Origin: Sphingomonas sp. 28-63-12
GTDB taxonomy: Bacteria > Pseudomonadota > Alphaproteobacteria > Sphingomonadales > Sphingomonadaceae
Reading direction: 5' to 3'
Assembly: GCA_002281535.1 (NCBI GenBank)
Contig: NCGD01000010.1
Span: 91,397-126,165 of the forward strand
Length of the DNA stretch: 34,769 nt
Of the stretch, positions 1 to 7,625 are shown piece after piece (the first letter of the stretch is position 1; each line of letters begins with the position of its first letter). The notes beneath the pieces were generated by a model. That model ran no database searches. It saw only the letters and a list, made by a program, of their open reading frames with translations, and had not been told where the DNA came from. The position numbers and the translations under genes are program-made.

Positions 1-132
1 CTCGAAATGATAGAGCCCGTTAAACGACGCGCGGAGAATGAGGAACGACCAGCGTTCCCCCATCGCCTCAAGCGCCGCCGGGAGGCTGCACTCGGCCAAT
101 TCGCGCAAGGGTTCTCGCAGTTTTCCGTCCAT
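1..132 (-). CDS. HxlR-family transcriptional regulator, N-terminal fragment
   Basis: The reverse strand from an ATG at 132-130 reads 44 codons without a stop to the window edge, so only the N-terminus is present. The motif GERWSFLILR at about residues 25-34 matches the first helix of the HxlR winged-helix domain, whose members usually read G-x-W-x-x-x-I-L-R there. Cys15 lies where HxlR proteins keep a conserved N-terminal cysteine that in YodB/HypR-type members senses thiol-reactive compounds; that role is inferred here. The gene is divergent from the secreted-protein gene at 302, and the shared intergenic region holds a perfect 14-bp palindrome at 195-208 that could be its operator. The C-terminal part and the true target are outside the window. 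Confidence 0.8.
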   Translation of the reverse strand, partial: MDGKLREPLRELAECSLPAALEAMGERWSFLILRASFNGLYHFE

Positions 133-194
133 GCGTCCTCGATCCTGACGTAATCTAACAAAATTCACCCGTCATGCGAATGAAATATAAGTTT

Positions 195-208
195 CTAGTT
201 GCAACTAG
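195..208. promoter_or_regulatory. Perfect 14-bp palindrome, candidate HxlR operator
   Basis: CTAGTTGCAACTAG is identical to its own reverse complement. It lies 63 bp upstream of the HxlR-family start codon and about 94 bp upstream of the divergent gene at 302. HxlR regulators bind as dimers to such palindromes near their own promoters, so an autoregulatory operator is the simplest reading. No good sigma-70 hexamer pair is obvious around it, so exact promoter placement is open. Confidence 0.55.
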
Positions 209-234
209 CTACCTATCGGGGTAAGTAGTGATTC

Positions 235-252
235 GCAACCTAATTCGGTTGC
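235..252. promoter_or_regulatory. Second inverted repeat in the hxlR intergenic region
   Basis: GCAACC (235-240) and GGTTGC (247-252) are perfect inverted 6-bp arms around TAATTC. The arms share the GCAAC/GTTGC core of the palindrome at 195-208, spaced about 42 bp centre to centre, roughly four helical turns. This could be a second site for the same regulator or a second half of a looped operator. Evidence is sequence symmetry only. Confidence 0.35.
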
Positions 253-301
253 CTGTAATTTTGCACCCGACCCAATCCCCGAACCGATCATGGAGTTCAT
301 C

Positions 302-616
302 ATGACACGCATCCTCCCCATTGCCGCTGCCCTTGCCTCGTCGGCGATGCTGGTCTTCGCCACCGCCGCCTCGGCTGCGCCGAGCAGCTATTACAGTGCG
401 ACGCCCGTCACCGCGCCGACCAAGACCAATGTCATCACCGCCGGCACCCTCTGGAAGTGTGCTGACGGCGTGTGCACCGCCAAGCAGTCGACCCAGCGTG
501 ACGTGATCATGTGCCAGATGGTCGTCAAGCGCGTTGGTGCGGTCAGCGCCTTCACGGTCGCCGGTGCGCCGCTCGATGCCAATACGCTCGCCGAATGCAA
601 TGCCCGCGCGAGCTAA
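302..616 (+). CDS. CC_3452-type small secreted protein
   Basis: A 104-residue protein with a Sec signal peptide (basic MTR, hydrophobic stretch, cleavage after ASA near residue 25). The mature part reads SYYSATPV, then WKCADGVC, then RDVIMC, and ends in ECNARAS, so four cysteines are present in the exported domain. This pattern matches the CC_3452 family of short proteins found in Caulobacter and sphingomonads, whose function is unknown. The start at 302 is preferred over an in-frame ATG at 290 because GGAG at 292-295 lies six bases before it and the signal peptide then begins properly. The gene ends 11 bases before rsh. No partner is evident from context. Confidence 0.8.
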   Translation: MTRILPIAAALASSAMLVFATAASAAPSSYYSATPVTAPTKTNVITAGTLWKCADGVCTAKQSTQRDVIMCQMVVKRVGAVSAFTVAGAPLDANTLAECNARAS

Positions 617-627
617 CACGAAGTAAT

Positions 628-2757
628 ATGTTGCAAAGCAGCAGCACGCGGCCCCATCTTGGTCGCGTGCTGCGGCAATATGAACTTGTCGATCGGGTAT
701 TAAGCTACGATCCACAGGCCAATGAGGCGTTGCTCAACCGCGCCTATGTCTTTTCGCTCCAGGCGCATGGCAGCCAGAAGCGCGCCTCGGGCGACCCTTA
801 TTTCAGTCATCCGATCGAAGTGGCCGGTATTTTGACTGACCTCCATCTCGATGACGAAACGATCGCCACCGCGATCCTTCACGACACCATCGAAGACACC
901 GTCGCCACTCCCGAGGAAATCCTGCGGCTGTTCGGCCCGAATGTTGCGCGGATGGTGGATGGTGTCACCAAGCTGTCGAAAATTGAAGCGCAAACCGAAA
1001 ACGAGCGCGCGGCGGAAAATCTGCGCAAGTTCCTGCTCGCCATGTCGGACGATATCCGTGTGCTGCTCGTCAAGCTGGCCGACCGGCTGCACAACATGCG
1101 CACGCTGCATTACATCGCCAATCCCGACAAGCGCCGCCGCATCGCCCGTGAGACGATGGATATCTATGCCCCGCTCGCCGAGCGGATCGGCATGTACGAG
1201 TTCATGAAGGAGATGCAGACGCTCGCCTTTCGCGAACTGGAGCCTGAGGCGTATGATTCGATCACCAAACGGCTCGCCCAGCTCAAGGAAGGCGATGGCG
1301 ACCGGATCGACAAGATCGGCGCCAGCTTCAAGAAACTACTGTCGCGGGCCGGGGTCGAGGCCGATGTCTCGGGCCGCGAAAAACACCCCTATTCGATCTG
1401 GAAGAAGATGGCCGAGCGGCACATCAGCTTCGAACAATTGTCCGACATCATGGCGTTCCGGCTGATCGTCCCGACGATCGAGGATTGCTATACCGCGCTC
1501 GGCCTCATCCATCGCCGCTGGCCGATGGTGCCTGGCCGGTTCAAGGATTATATCTCCACGCCCAAGCGCAACGGCTATCGCTCGCTGCACAGCTCGGTCA
1601 TGCACGCCGAAAACACCCGCGTCGAAATCCAGATTCGTACGGCGGAAATGCATGCAGAGGCCGAATATGGTCTGGCCGCGCACTGGGCCTATAAACAGGG
1701 CAAAGTCCGCCCCGATACCCAGGTTCGCTGGATCGCCGACCTGATCGAGATTCTCGATACCGCCGAAAGCCCCGAGGAGCTGCTCGAGCATACCCGCATG
1801 GCGATGTATCAGGATCGGATCTTCGCCTTCACCCCGCGCGGCGAACTGATCCAGATGCCCAAGGGCGCGACGCCGATCGACTTTGCCTATGCGCTGCACA
1901 CCGATCTCGGCGACCAGGCAGTGGGCGCCAAGATCAATGGCCGGGTGGTGCCGCTGCGCACCCGGATCGACAATGGCGACCAGGTTCAGATCCTGCGATC
2001 CAAGGCGCAGGTGCCACAGCCCGGCTGGCTCAATTTCGCGATCACTGGCAAGGCGCGGGCCGCGATCCGGCGCCATTTGCGCCAGACAGAACGCAGCGAG
2101 GGCCAGGCGCTGGGCCATAAAATCTATGATGAAATCGTCCAGCGGCTGCCGGCGACATTGGCGGACGACGCGATCGACGCTGCGCTGCAACGCCTGAAGC
2201 TCCCCGATGAAGCCGCCTTGATGGCAGCGATTGCCAAGCGCCGGATCACCGATGCGGACGTGATGGAAGCGCTGATGCCTGGATCGGCCGACAAGGAGTC
2301 GCTCCGCGCGCTGCCGCCGCAATCAAGCGCGATCTCGATCCGCGGGCTCAAGCACGGCATCGCCTTCGAGCTTGCCGAATGCTGCCACCCGGTGCCGGGC
2401 GACAGGATCGTCGGGCTGCGCCACCCCGATCGGCCGATCGAAGTCCATTCGATCGACTGCAAGACGCTGATTGACGGGAATGATGCCGATTGGGTTGATC
2501 TCGCCTGGGGCGACAAGACCGAAGGTGCCACGGCCCAGATCGCCGTGGAACTGAAGAATGAGCCCGGCGCGCTGGGCGTAGTCGCGTCGATCATCGGCGC
2601 CCACAAGGCCAACATCCTTGGGCTTCGGCTCGATAATCGCGATTCGGGCTTTCACACCAATACCATCGATGTCGAGGTGCACGACCTCCACCATCTGATG
2701 CGCCTGATCGCGGCGCTGCGCGCCGCCGATGCGGTCAGTGCCGTGGAGCGGGTCTAG
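628..2757 (+). CDS. rsh: Bifunctional (p)ppGpp synthetase/hydrolase Rsh (RelA/SpoT homologue)
   Basis: Makes and degrades the alarmone (p)ppGpp; the single long RelA/SpoT protein typical of alphaproteobacteria. At 709 residues it has the full domain order: an HD hydrolase domain with the metal-binding H85-D86 pair (ILHDTIEDT), a synthetase domain with the conserved RFKDY...KRNGYRSLH segment near residues 304-321, a TGS domain beginning about residue 397 (FAFTPRGELIQMP), a conserved Cys-Cys-His segment near 584, and a C-terminal ACT domain from about 630. Intact HD and synthetase motifs argue for both activities. The ATG at 628 has a weak GAAG upstream. An in-frame GTG at 667 would start the protein exactly at VLRQYELV, where many homologues begin, and is a real alternative. 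Confidence 0.95.
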   Translation: MLQSSSTRPHLGRVLRQYELVDRVLSYDPQANEALLNRAYVFSLQAHGSQKRASGDPYFSHPIEVAGILTDLHLDDETIATAILHDTIEDTVATPEEILRLFGPNVARMVDGVTKLSKIEAQTENERAAENLRKFLLAMSDDIRVLLVKLADRLHNMRTLHYIANPDKRRRIARETMDIYAPLAERIGMYEFMKEMQTLAFRELEPEAYDSITKRLAQLKEGDGDRIDKIGASFKKLLSRAGVEADVSGREKHPYSIWKKMAERHISFEQLSDIMAFRLIVPTIEDCYTALGLIHRRWPMVPGRFKDYISTPKRNGYRSLHSSVMHAENTRVEIQIRTAEMHAEAEYGLAAHWAYKQGKVRPDTQVRWIADLIEILDTAESPEELLEHTRMAMYQDRIFAFTPRGELIQMPKGATPIDFAYALHTDLGDQAVGAKINGRVVPLRTRIDNGDQVQILRSKAQVPQPGWLNFAITGKARAAIRRHLRQTERSEGQALGHKIYDEIVQRLPATLADDAIDAALQRLKLPDEAALMAAIAKRRITDADVMEALMPGSADKESLRALPPQSSAISIRGLKHGIAFELAECCHPVPGDRIVGLRHPDRPIEVHSIDCKTLIDGNDADWVDLAWGDKTEGATAQIAVELKNEPGALGVVASIIGAHKANILGLRLDNRDSGFHTNTIDVEVHDLHHLMRLIAALRAADAVSAVERV

Positions 2758-2765
2758 CGTCGGAC

Positions 2766-2809
2766 TTGACTTACTCTGTGATACAGAGCAATTACTCTGC
2801 ATCACAGAG
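2766..2809 (+). promoter_or_regulatory. Promoter with tandem palindromic operator for the hydrolase operon
   Basis: A -35-like TTGACT sits at 2766-2771; 17 bp on lies a poor -10 candidate, CAATTA at 2789-2794. Two palindromes overlap this region: CTCTGT-GAT-ACAGAG at 2774-2788 and CTCTG-CATCA-CAGAG at 2795-2809, with centres 21 bp apart (two helical turns). The outer CTCTGTGAT and ATCACAGAG are also perfect 9-bp inverted arms of each other. The arrangement is what a dimeric repressor blocking RNA polymerase would use. The winged-helix protein encoded at 4349 is the natural candidate to bind it; this is inference. Confidence 0.6.
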
Positions 2810-2820
2810 TGAGAATCATC

Positions 2821-3810
2821 ATGACTCGATTGTTCCTACGCGCCAGCGGGTTGCTTCTGCTGGCAGGCTGCCTAGCCGTGCCGATCGCGGCCGTCGCCCA
2901 ATCCGGCGCCGGCGTAATGAGGCGCGCCGCTGCGCCTGATCCCGTCGCACCAATCGGAATATCGATACGCGCTGATGGCCTGGTCGGCACCTGGTTCCCG
3001 CCCGCCAGCGGCAGGCGCAGCCCGGCGATCCTGGTGCTTGGCGGCTCGGAAGGGGGAGAAGAGAGCAGCAAACACATCGCGACCGCGCTTGCGACCAAGG
3101 GCTATGGCGTCTTGGCGCTTGCCTATTTCAGGGCCGACGGCCTGCCCAAGGCCTTTCAGGAAATCCCGCTCGACTATTTCGAGCGTGCGATCGCCTGGCT
3201 TGTCGCCCAGCCGCTCGCCGATCGCCGTCACCTTGGCCTGTACGGCATTTCCAAGGGCGCCGAGGTCGCGCTGCTGGTCGCGTCGCGACACCCCGAATTC
3301 ACGGCCGTGGTTGCCGCCGTGCCCAGTTCCGTCATCTGGCAGGGCTTTGATCCGGCCGATTACCGCGTCGTCAAATCGGGCTTTACCGATCATGGGGTGC
3401 CGCTACCCTATGTCCCTTATGACAATAGCGCCGCCTTTTCCGGCATTCTCGATCTCTACCAGCGCAGCCTGGCGCATGCCGACCACCATCCCGATGCGAT
3501 CATCCCGGTAGAGCGGATCGGCGGCGCGCTGCTGCTGCTGTCCGCGCGTGACGATAAATTATGGCCGTCGACCTTGATGGCCGACCAGATCATGGCCCGG
3601 CTAGACGCGCATCATTTCGTGCCGGTGCACCAGCACATCGCCTATGCCGATGCTGGCCATGGCAGCGTCGGTCCTGGCGGCGACCGGGCGCCCAATGGCC
3701 CGTATGAAAATGTCGGTGGCACCATAGCGGGCAATGCCGCCGCCCATGCCGACGCCTGGCCGCAGACCATCGCCTTTTTCGATCGAAACCTCGGCCGGCC
3801 CGCGCAATGA
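2821..3810 (+). CDS. Exported alpha/beta hydrolase, BAAT C-terminal-like acyl thioesterase/acyltransferase
   Basis: Counting from the ATG at 2821 the protein has 329 residues. The N-terminus is a signal sequence that could be read as a lipoprotein signal (LLAGC around residues 13-17) or as a Sec signal cleaved after AVA. The catalytic nucleophile is Ser144 in YGISKGAE, followed by the acid D244/D245 (SARDDKLWPS) and His280 (YADAGHGS), the layout of the acyl-CoA thioester hydrolase / bile-acid-CoA:amino-acid N-acyltransferase C-terminal family. The LGGSEGG loop near residue 74 fits an oxyanion-hole segment. The substrate cannot be told. An upstream GTG at 2809 would add four residues but overlaps the operator. 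The stop overlaps the next start by four bases, so it is the first gene of a three-gene operon. Confidence 0.8.
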   Translation: MTRLFLRASGLLLLAGCLAVPIAAVAQSGAGVMRRAAAPDPVAPIGISIRADGLVGTWFPPASGRRSPAILVLGGSEGGEESSKHIATALATKGYGVLALAYFRADGLPKAFQEIPLDYFERAIAWLVAQPLADRRHLGLYGISKGAEVALLVASRHPEFTAVVAAVPSSVIWQGFDPADYRVVKSGFTDHGVPLPYVPYDNSAAFSGILDLYQRSLAHADHHPDAIIPVERIGGALLLLSARDDKLWPSTLMADQIMARLDAHHFVPVHQHIAYADAGHGSVGPGGDRAPNGPYENVGGTIAGNAAAHADAWPQTIAFFDRNLGRPAQ

Positions 3811-4349
3811 AGCAACCGACCATCGACGCCGGCGAAGCGGCGGCGGCACTGGCCACGGTCGATCAGGCACGAACGCGATCAACCCAGTTTTTCGGCTATG
3901 CCCGTTCCGGCGGCATTGTCATCGCCTGGGGCCTGGTCTGGCTGACCGCCAATGTCGCCACGCACATCGATTGGGTTACGGGCCAATATTGCTGGGCAAT
4001 CGGCATCGCCTCGGCGATCCTGTGGACCTGGCACCGATCGCGCGGCGGCCCACGCAACTGGCGGATGCCCGGACTCGTCGTGCTGGTGTTCGTCTATTTG
4101 TTGGTCAGCGAAGCGATGATCGGTGGCGTCAATGCGCGGCTGCACAATGCCATGACGTCGATGCTGGTCGCCTCGATCTATGTCGGGCTGGGCTTCTGGG
4201 CCGGCATTCGATTTGTCGTCCTTGGCCTGGCCGTCATGGCCGCCATCCTTCTTGGCTGGTTCGTCTTCCCGGCATGGCTTTATCTGTGGCTCGGCCTGGG
4301 CGGCGGCGGCGCGCTGATCATCACTGGCCTGTGGCTACGGCGCGCCTGA
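3807..4349 (+). CDS. Hypothetical multi-pass membrane protein
   Basis: A 180-residue protein starting in an ATGA overlap with the hydrolase gene. After about 35 polar residues it has five or six hydrophobic segments: roughly residues 36-55, 60-76, 88-107, 115-132 and a long final stretch 134-176 that can hold two helices, ending in LRR. No catalytic or channel motif is recognised. Translational coupling to a hydrolase upstream and a winged-helix regulator downstream suggests the three act together, perhaps in a membrane-lipid or envelope response. That role is inference from position only. Confidence 0.75.
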   Translation: MKQPTIDAGEAAAALATVDQARTRSTQFFGYARSGGIVIAWGLVWLTANVATHIDWVTGQYCWAIGIASAILWTWHRSRGGPRNWRMPGLVVLVFVYLLVSEAMIGGVNARLHNAMTSMLVASIYVGLGFWAGIRFVVLGLAVMAAILLGWFVFPAWLYLWLGLGGGGALIITGLWLRRA

Positions 4350-4657
4350 TGATCGCGCAAGCTGACGAGGTGATCCACCAATCGACCCGACTCAAGATCA
4401 TGGCCGCGCTCGACAGCGATCCCGATCGCGCGCCACTGGATTTCATGCGACTGAAGGCGGTGGCCGGCGCAACCGATGGCAATCTCGGCGCGCATCTCTC
4501 CACCTTGGAAAATGCGGGGTATATCGCGATCGAAAAGCTGCCGAACGGCAAGCGTTTTCGTACATTAGTAACGATGACCCCCACCGGGCGCGACGCCTTT
4601 CGCGGCCATATCGCCTATCTGCAGGACATCCTCGACGCGGTGCGATCCCCCGGTTAG
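4349..4657 (+). CDS. Winged-helix DNA-binding transcriptional regulator (HTH_34-like)
   Basis: A compact 102-residue regulator consisting of little more than one winged helix. RLKIMAAL begins the first helix, the LDFMRLKAVAGATDGNLGAHLSTLE segment (about 32-54) is the helix-turn-helix with the typical TDGNL-x-x-HL recognition pattern, and the wing follows at KLPNGKRFRT. This matches the short PF13601-type regulators related to MarR/ArsR. No ligand-binding domain is present. Its ATG shares one base with the stop of the membrane-protein gene (TGATG), so it is the last gene of the operon that begins at 2821, and autoregulation through the palindromes at 2774-2809 is likely but inferred. Confidence 0.88.
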   Translation: MIAQADEVIHQSTRLKIMAALDSDPDRAPLDFMRLKAVAGATDGNLGAHLSTLENAGYIAIEKLPNGKRFRTLVTMTPTGRDAFRGHIAYLQDILDAVRSPG

Positions 4658-4663
4658 GAATTG

Positions 4664-4680
4664 CTGATCATCTTGATCAG
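4664..4680. repeat. Short inverted repeat over the ribosome binding site of the DUF885 gene
   Basis: CTGATCA (4664-4670), TCT, TGATCAG (4674-4680) form a perfect 7-bp stem with a 3-base loop. The right arm reaches into the AGGGG ribosome binding site (4679-4683) of the gene starting at 4690. It is not GC-rich and has no T-run, so it is a poor terminator. It could bind a dimeric regulator as DNA or partly mask the ribosome site as RNA. Confidence 0.35.
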
Positions 4681-4689
4681 GGGATCGCC

Positions 4690-6489
4690 ATGGACCGCCG
4701 CCAGTTTCTCTCATCGACCGGCGCGATCTCCGTGCTGGCGCTTGCCCCGGCCGGGCTGAAAGCTGCCCAGCCAGACGCCGACGCCGCGCTCAACGCGCTG
4801 CTCGACGCAATTTTCCAGGAAAATATGGATGACTCGCCCGAGAGCGTCACCCAGCTCGGGCTCGACAACGGCAAGCGGGCGGCAGCGAAGGGTAAGCTGG
4901 ACGATCGGTCGCTCGCCGCGCGCACCACCGATCTGGCCCGGACCAGGAGCGCGATCGCCCGGATCGAGGCGATCGAGGCCAACAGCCTGTCCGATGCCGG
5001 CAAGCTCAACCGCGAAGTCGTGCTTTATTCGCTGCGCAGCGGAATCGTCGGGCCTGAAAAATTCGCGATCGGCAGCACGATCCGCCCCTATCGGATCTTC
5101 CAGCAGGGCGGCGCTTATTTCTCGGTTCCCGATTTTCTAAACTCGGCCCACACCCTCCAGACCAGCGCCGACGCCGAAGCCTATTGCGCGCGGCTCGCCG
5201 GCTTTGCGGTCGCGCTGGACCAGGATAGCGAGGCGCAGCGTGAAGAGGCGTCGCGCGGCTATGTCGCCCCTGATTTTGCGCTCGACCTGACGATCGGCCA
5301 GCTCCAGGCGCTGCGCGGAAAGCCCGCCGCCGACAGCGGCCTGGTCCGCTCGCTGGTCAATCGCGCCAAGACGGCCGGTATTGCCGGCGACTGGGCCGCA
5401 AAGGCCGCCGCAATCGTGGACGCCCAGGTCTATCCTGCACTCGATCGCCAGATCGCGCTGGTCAAAGCGCTCCCGCGCCGCCCGGAGGCGGGCGAATGGG
5501 CGCTGCCGCACGGCGAGGCGATCTATGCCGATGCGCTGCGAGCCGCCACAACGACAGCGTTCACCCCTGACGAGGTCCACAAGCTCGGCCTGCAACAGGT
5601 CGCCGAGATCAGCGCCGAGCTCGATACGATTCTGAAGGCGCAGGGCATGACCAAGGGATCGGTCGGCGCACGGCTGACTGCGCTCAATGCGCTTCCGGCG
5701 CAGCTCTATGCCGACACGGCAGCGGGCCGGATCGCGCTGATCGAAGGGCTGAATGTCGGGGTGGCGGCGATGCAGGCCAAGCTTGGCCGCGTCTTCCTCA
5801 ACCCACCGGCCGAGCCACTCGAAATTCGCGCGGTGCCGGCCGAGATCCAGGATGGCGCCTCGAACGGCTATTATCGCCGCGCCTCGCTCGACGGCAAACG
5901 GCCGGCAATTTATTTCATCAACCTCAAAAGCGTTGGCGACTGGCCCAAATATACGTTGCCCTCGCTCAGCTATCACGAAGGCGTACCCGGGCATCATCTG
6001 CAGCTCAGCATCGTCCAAAAGCTCGATACGCCGCTGCTGCGCCGGCTGTCGTTTTTCAGCGCCTATTCGGAAGGATGGGCGCTCTATGCCGAGCAACTCG
6101 CCAAGGAGCTGGGTGGATATGCCAACCCAATCGAACGCGCGGGCTATCTGCAGAGCTTCCTGTTCCGCGCCGCCCGGCTGGTGGTGGATACCGGCATTCA
6201 TGCCAAGCGGTGGACGCGCGAGCAGGGCACCGATTATTTCGTCGATGTGGTGGGCTTTGCCCGGCCCCGATCGCAGCGCGAGATCGAACGTTATTGCACC
6301 CAGGCCGGCCAGGCGTGCAGCTACAAGCTCGGCCATATCAGTTGGACGCGCGCACGCACCAAAGCGCAGGCGACGCTGGGTGACAGATTCGATATCAAGC
6401 AGTTCCATGAAGTGCTGCGCGAGGGCGCGGTGCCGCTGACAATCCTCGAGCGGCTCGTCGAGGCACGGGCCAAGGCGCAGCTCGGGTAG
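4690..6489 (+). CDS. Tat-exported DUF885-family putative zinc metallopeptidase
   Basis: The 599-residue protein opens with DRRQFLSS and a hydrophobic stretch to about residue 26, a twin-arginine signal, so the folded enzyme is probably sent to the periplasm. The DUF885 core is clear: H429-E430-G-V-P-G-H435-H436 is the HExxxH-type metal site and E461 in SAYSEGWALYAE is the likely third ligand. The family is thought to be made of metal-dependent carboxypeptidase-like enzymes, but the substrate is mostly unknown. AGGGG six bases before the ATG supports the start. It follows the regulator gene by 32 bp and could be read through from that operon, though a separate promoter is not excluded. Confidence 0.88.
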   Translation: MDRRQFLSSTGAISVLALAPAGLKAAQPDADAALNALLDAIFQENMDDSPESVTQLGLDNGKRAAAKGKLDDRSLAARTTDLARTRSAIARIEAIEANSLSDAGKLNREVVLYSLRSGIVGPEKFAIGSTIRPYRIFQQGGAYFSVPDFLNSAHTLQTSADAEAYCARLAGFAVALDQDSEAQREEASRGYVAPDFALDLTIGQLQALRGKPAADSGLVRSLVNRAKTAGIAGDWAAKAAAIVDAQVYPALDRQIALVKALPRRPEAGEWALPHGEAIYADALRAATTTAFTPDEVHKLGLQQVAEISAELDTILKAQGMTKGSVGARLTALNALPAQLYADTAAGRIALIEGLNVGVAAMQAKLGRVFLNPPAEPLEIRAVPAEIQDGASNGYYRRASLDGKRPAIYFINLKSVGDWPKYTLPSLSYHEGVPGHHLQLSIVQKLDTPLLRRLSFFSAYSEGWALYAEQLAKELGGYANPIERAGYLQSFLFRAARLVVDTGIHAKRWTREQGTDYFVDVVGFARPRSQREIERYCTQAGQACSYKLGHISWTRARTKAQATLGDRFDIKQFHEVLREGAVPLTILERLVEARAKAQLG

Positions 6490-6539
6490 TGCGACGCTTG
6501 GCGATTCCCTATTGGCGCAACACGCGGTAGAGGGGGCGG

Positions 6540-7625
6540 ATGAAGCGCCCCGCCCTTTCTATCGTCGTCCCCTGCTATAACGAAGCAGCCTGTCTCGACA
6601 TCCTCCACGCCCGCGTCTCGGCAGCGGCCAAAGCGGCGGTTGGCGAGGATTACGAGATCGTCTTGGTCAACGATGGATCGAAGGACGCGAGCTGGCCAAC
6701 GATGCAGCGGCTCGCCGCCGCCGATCCGCATCTCGTCGCGATCAACCTGTCGCGCAATCATGGCCACCAGCTGGCGCTGACCGCCGGGCTGGATCTGTGC
6801 TGCGGCGCGCAAATCATGATCATCGATGCCGATCTGCAGGACCCGCCCGAATTGCTTGCCGATATGCGCGCAACAATGATCGCCGAGCAGGCCGATGTCG
6901 TCTATGCGGTTCGCCGCAAGCGCGAGGGCGAGAGTGTCTTCAAGAAGCTGACCGCCGCGATCTTCTACCGAGTCCTCGATCGCGTCACCGATACCCCGAT
7001 CCCGCTTGATACCGGCGATTTCCGGCTGATGAGCCGGCGCGCGCTCGATGCGTTTCTCAGCCTGCCCGAACAGGCACGTTTTATTCGCGGGATGGTGGCG
7101 TGGATCGGTTTCCGCCAGGTGCCGTACCTCTATGACCGCGCCGAGCGCCATGCCGGCGAGACCAAATATCCGCTCGCCAAGATGATCCGCTTTGCGCTCG
7201 ATGCGGTGACTGGCTTTTCCACCGCACCCTTGCGCTTTGCCAGCCATGTCGGACTGGCGCTGACCGGGGCGTCTTTGCTGCTGTTCGTCTATATTGCGAT
7301 CGGCTTCTTCACTGGCACCGCCGTCCAGGGCTGGACCTCGACGATGCTCGTCGTGGTGTTGCTCGGCGCAGTGCAAATGTTCGTGCTGGGGATGATCGGC
7401 GAATATCTTGGCCGGCTCTATGTCGAATCAAAGCGCCGGCCGCTTTATCTGGTCGCCGATGTTGCCGGTCCGGTGCAGGGCCGCGCGACGTTGGGCTATC
7501 GCGCCGAGCCGGTGGCGATCGCCGCCCCGGTGGCGCTCCCTGAGCCAGCTTCAAAGCCTGCCACCAAGCCCGCGCCAGCAGCACGGCGCAAGCCGCGGAT
7601 CAAGCCGCCGGCGACGCCAGCGTAA
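6540..7625 (+). CDS. GtrB-like family 2 glycosyltransferase (polyprenyl-phosphate sugar transferase)
   Basis: Predicted to move a sugar from a nucleotide donor to a polyprenyl phosphate carrier on the cytoplasmic face of the inner membrane. The GT-A domain has SIVVPCYNE at the N-terminus, VNDGSKD near residue 43, the metal-binding D96-A-D98 in DADLQDPP, and the DTGDFRLMSR and HAGETKYP segments seen in GtrB/DPMS-type enzymes. Two transmembrane helices follow at about residues 235-260 and 267-287, ending in IGEYLGRLYVESKRRPLY, also typical. The last 50 residues are an Ala/Pro/Lys-rich tail that is probably disordered. GAGGGGG lies just before the ATG. Its end overlaps the convergent methyltransferase gene by 26 bp. 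A GtrA-like flippase candidate lies nearby at 8324. Confidence 0.9.
   Translation: MKRPALSIVVPCYNEAACLDILHARVSAAAKAAVGEDYEIVLVNDGSKDASWPTMQRLAAADPHLVAINLSRNHGHQLALTAGLDLCCGAQIMIIDADLQDPPELLADMRATMIAEQADVVYAVRRKREGESVFKKLTAAIFYRVLDRVTDTPIPLDTGDFRLMSRRALDAFLSLPEQARFIRGMVAWIGFRQVPYLYDRAERHAGETKYPLAKMIRFALDAVTGFSTAPLRFASHVGLALTGASLLLFVYIAIGFFTGTAVQGWTSTMLVVVLLGAVQMFVLGMIGEYLGRLYVESKRRPLYLVADVAGPVQGRATLGYRAEPVAIAAPVALPEPASKPATKPAPAARRKPRIKPPATPA

Noticed and set aside
511-627. Extension of rsh upstream to 511
   Set aside because: It runs out of frame through the upstream secreted-protein gene; the conserved protein starts at or after 628.
5137-6408. 423-codon minus-strand frame inside the DUF885 gene
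   Set aside because: Shadow frame; the plus strand holds the conserved HEGVPGHH enzyme and the antisense product resembles nothing.
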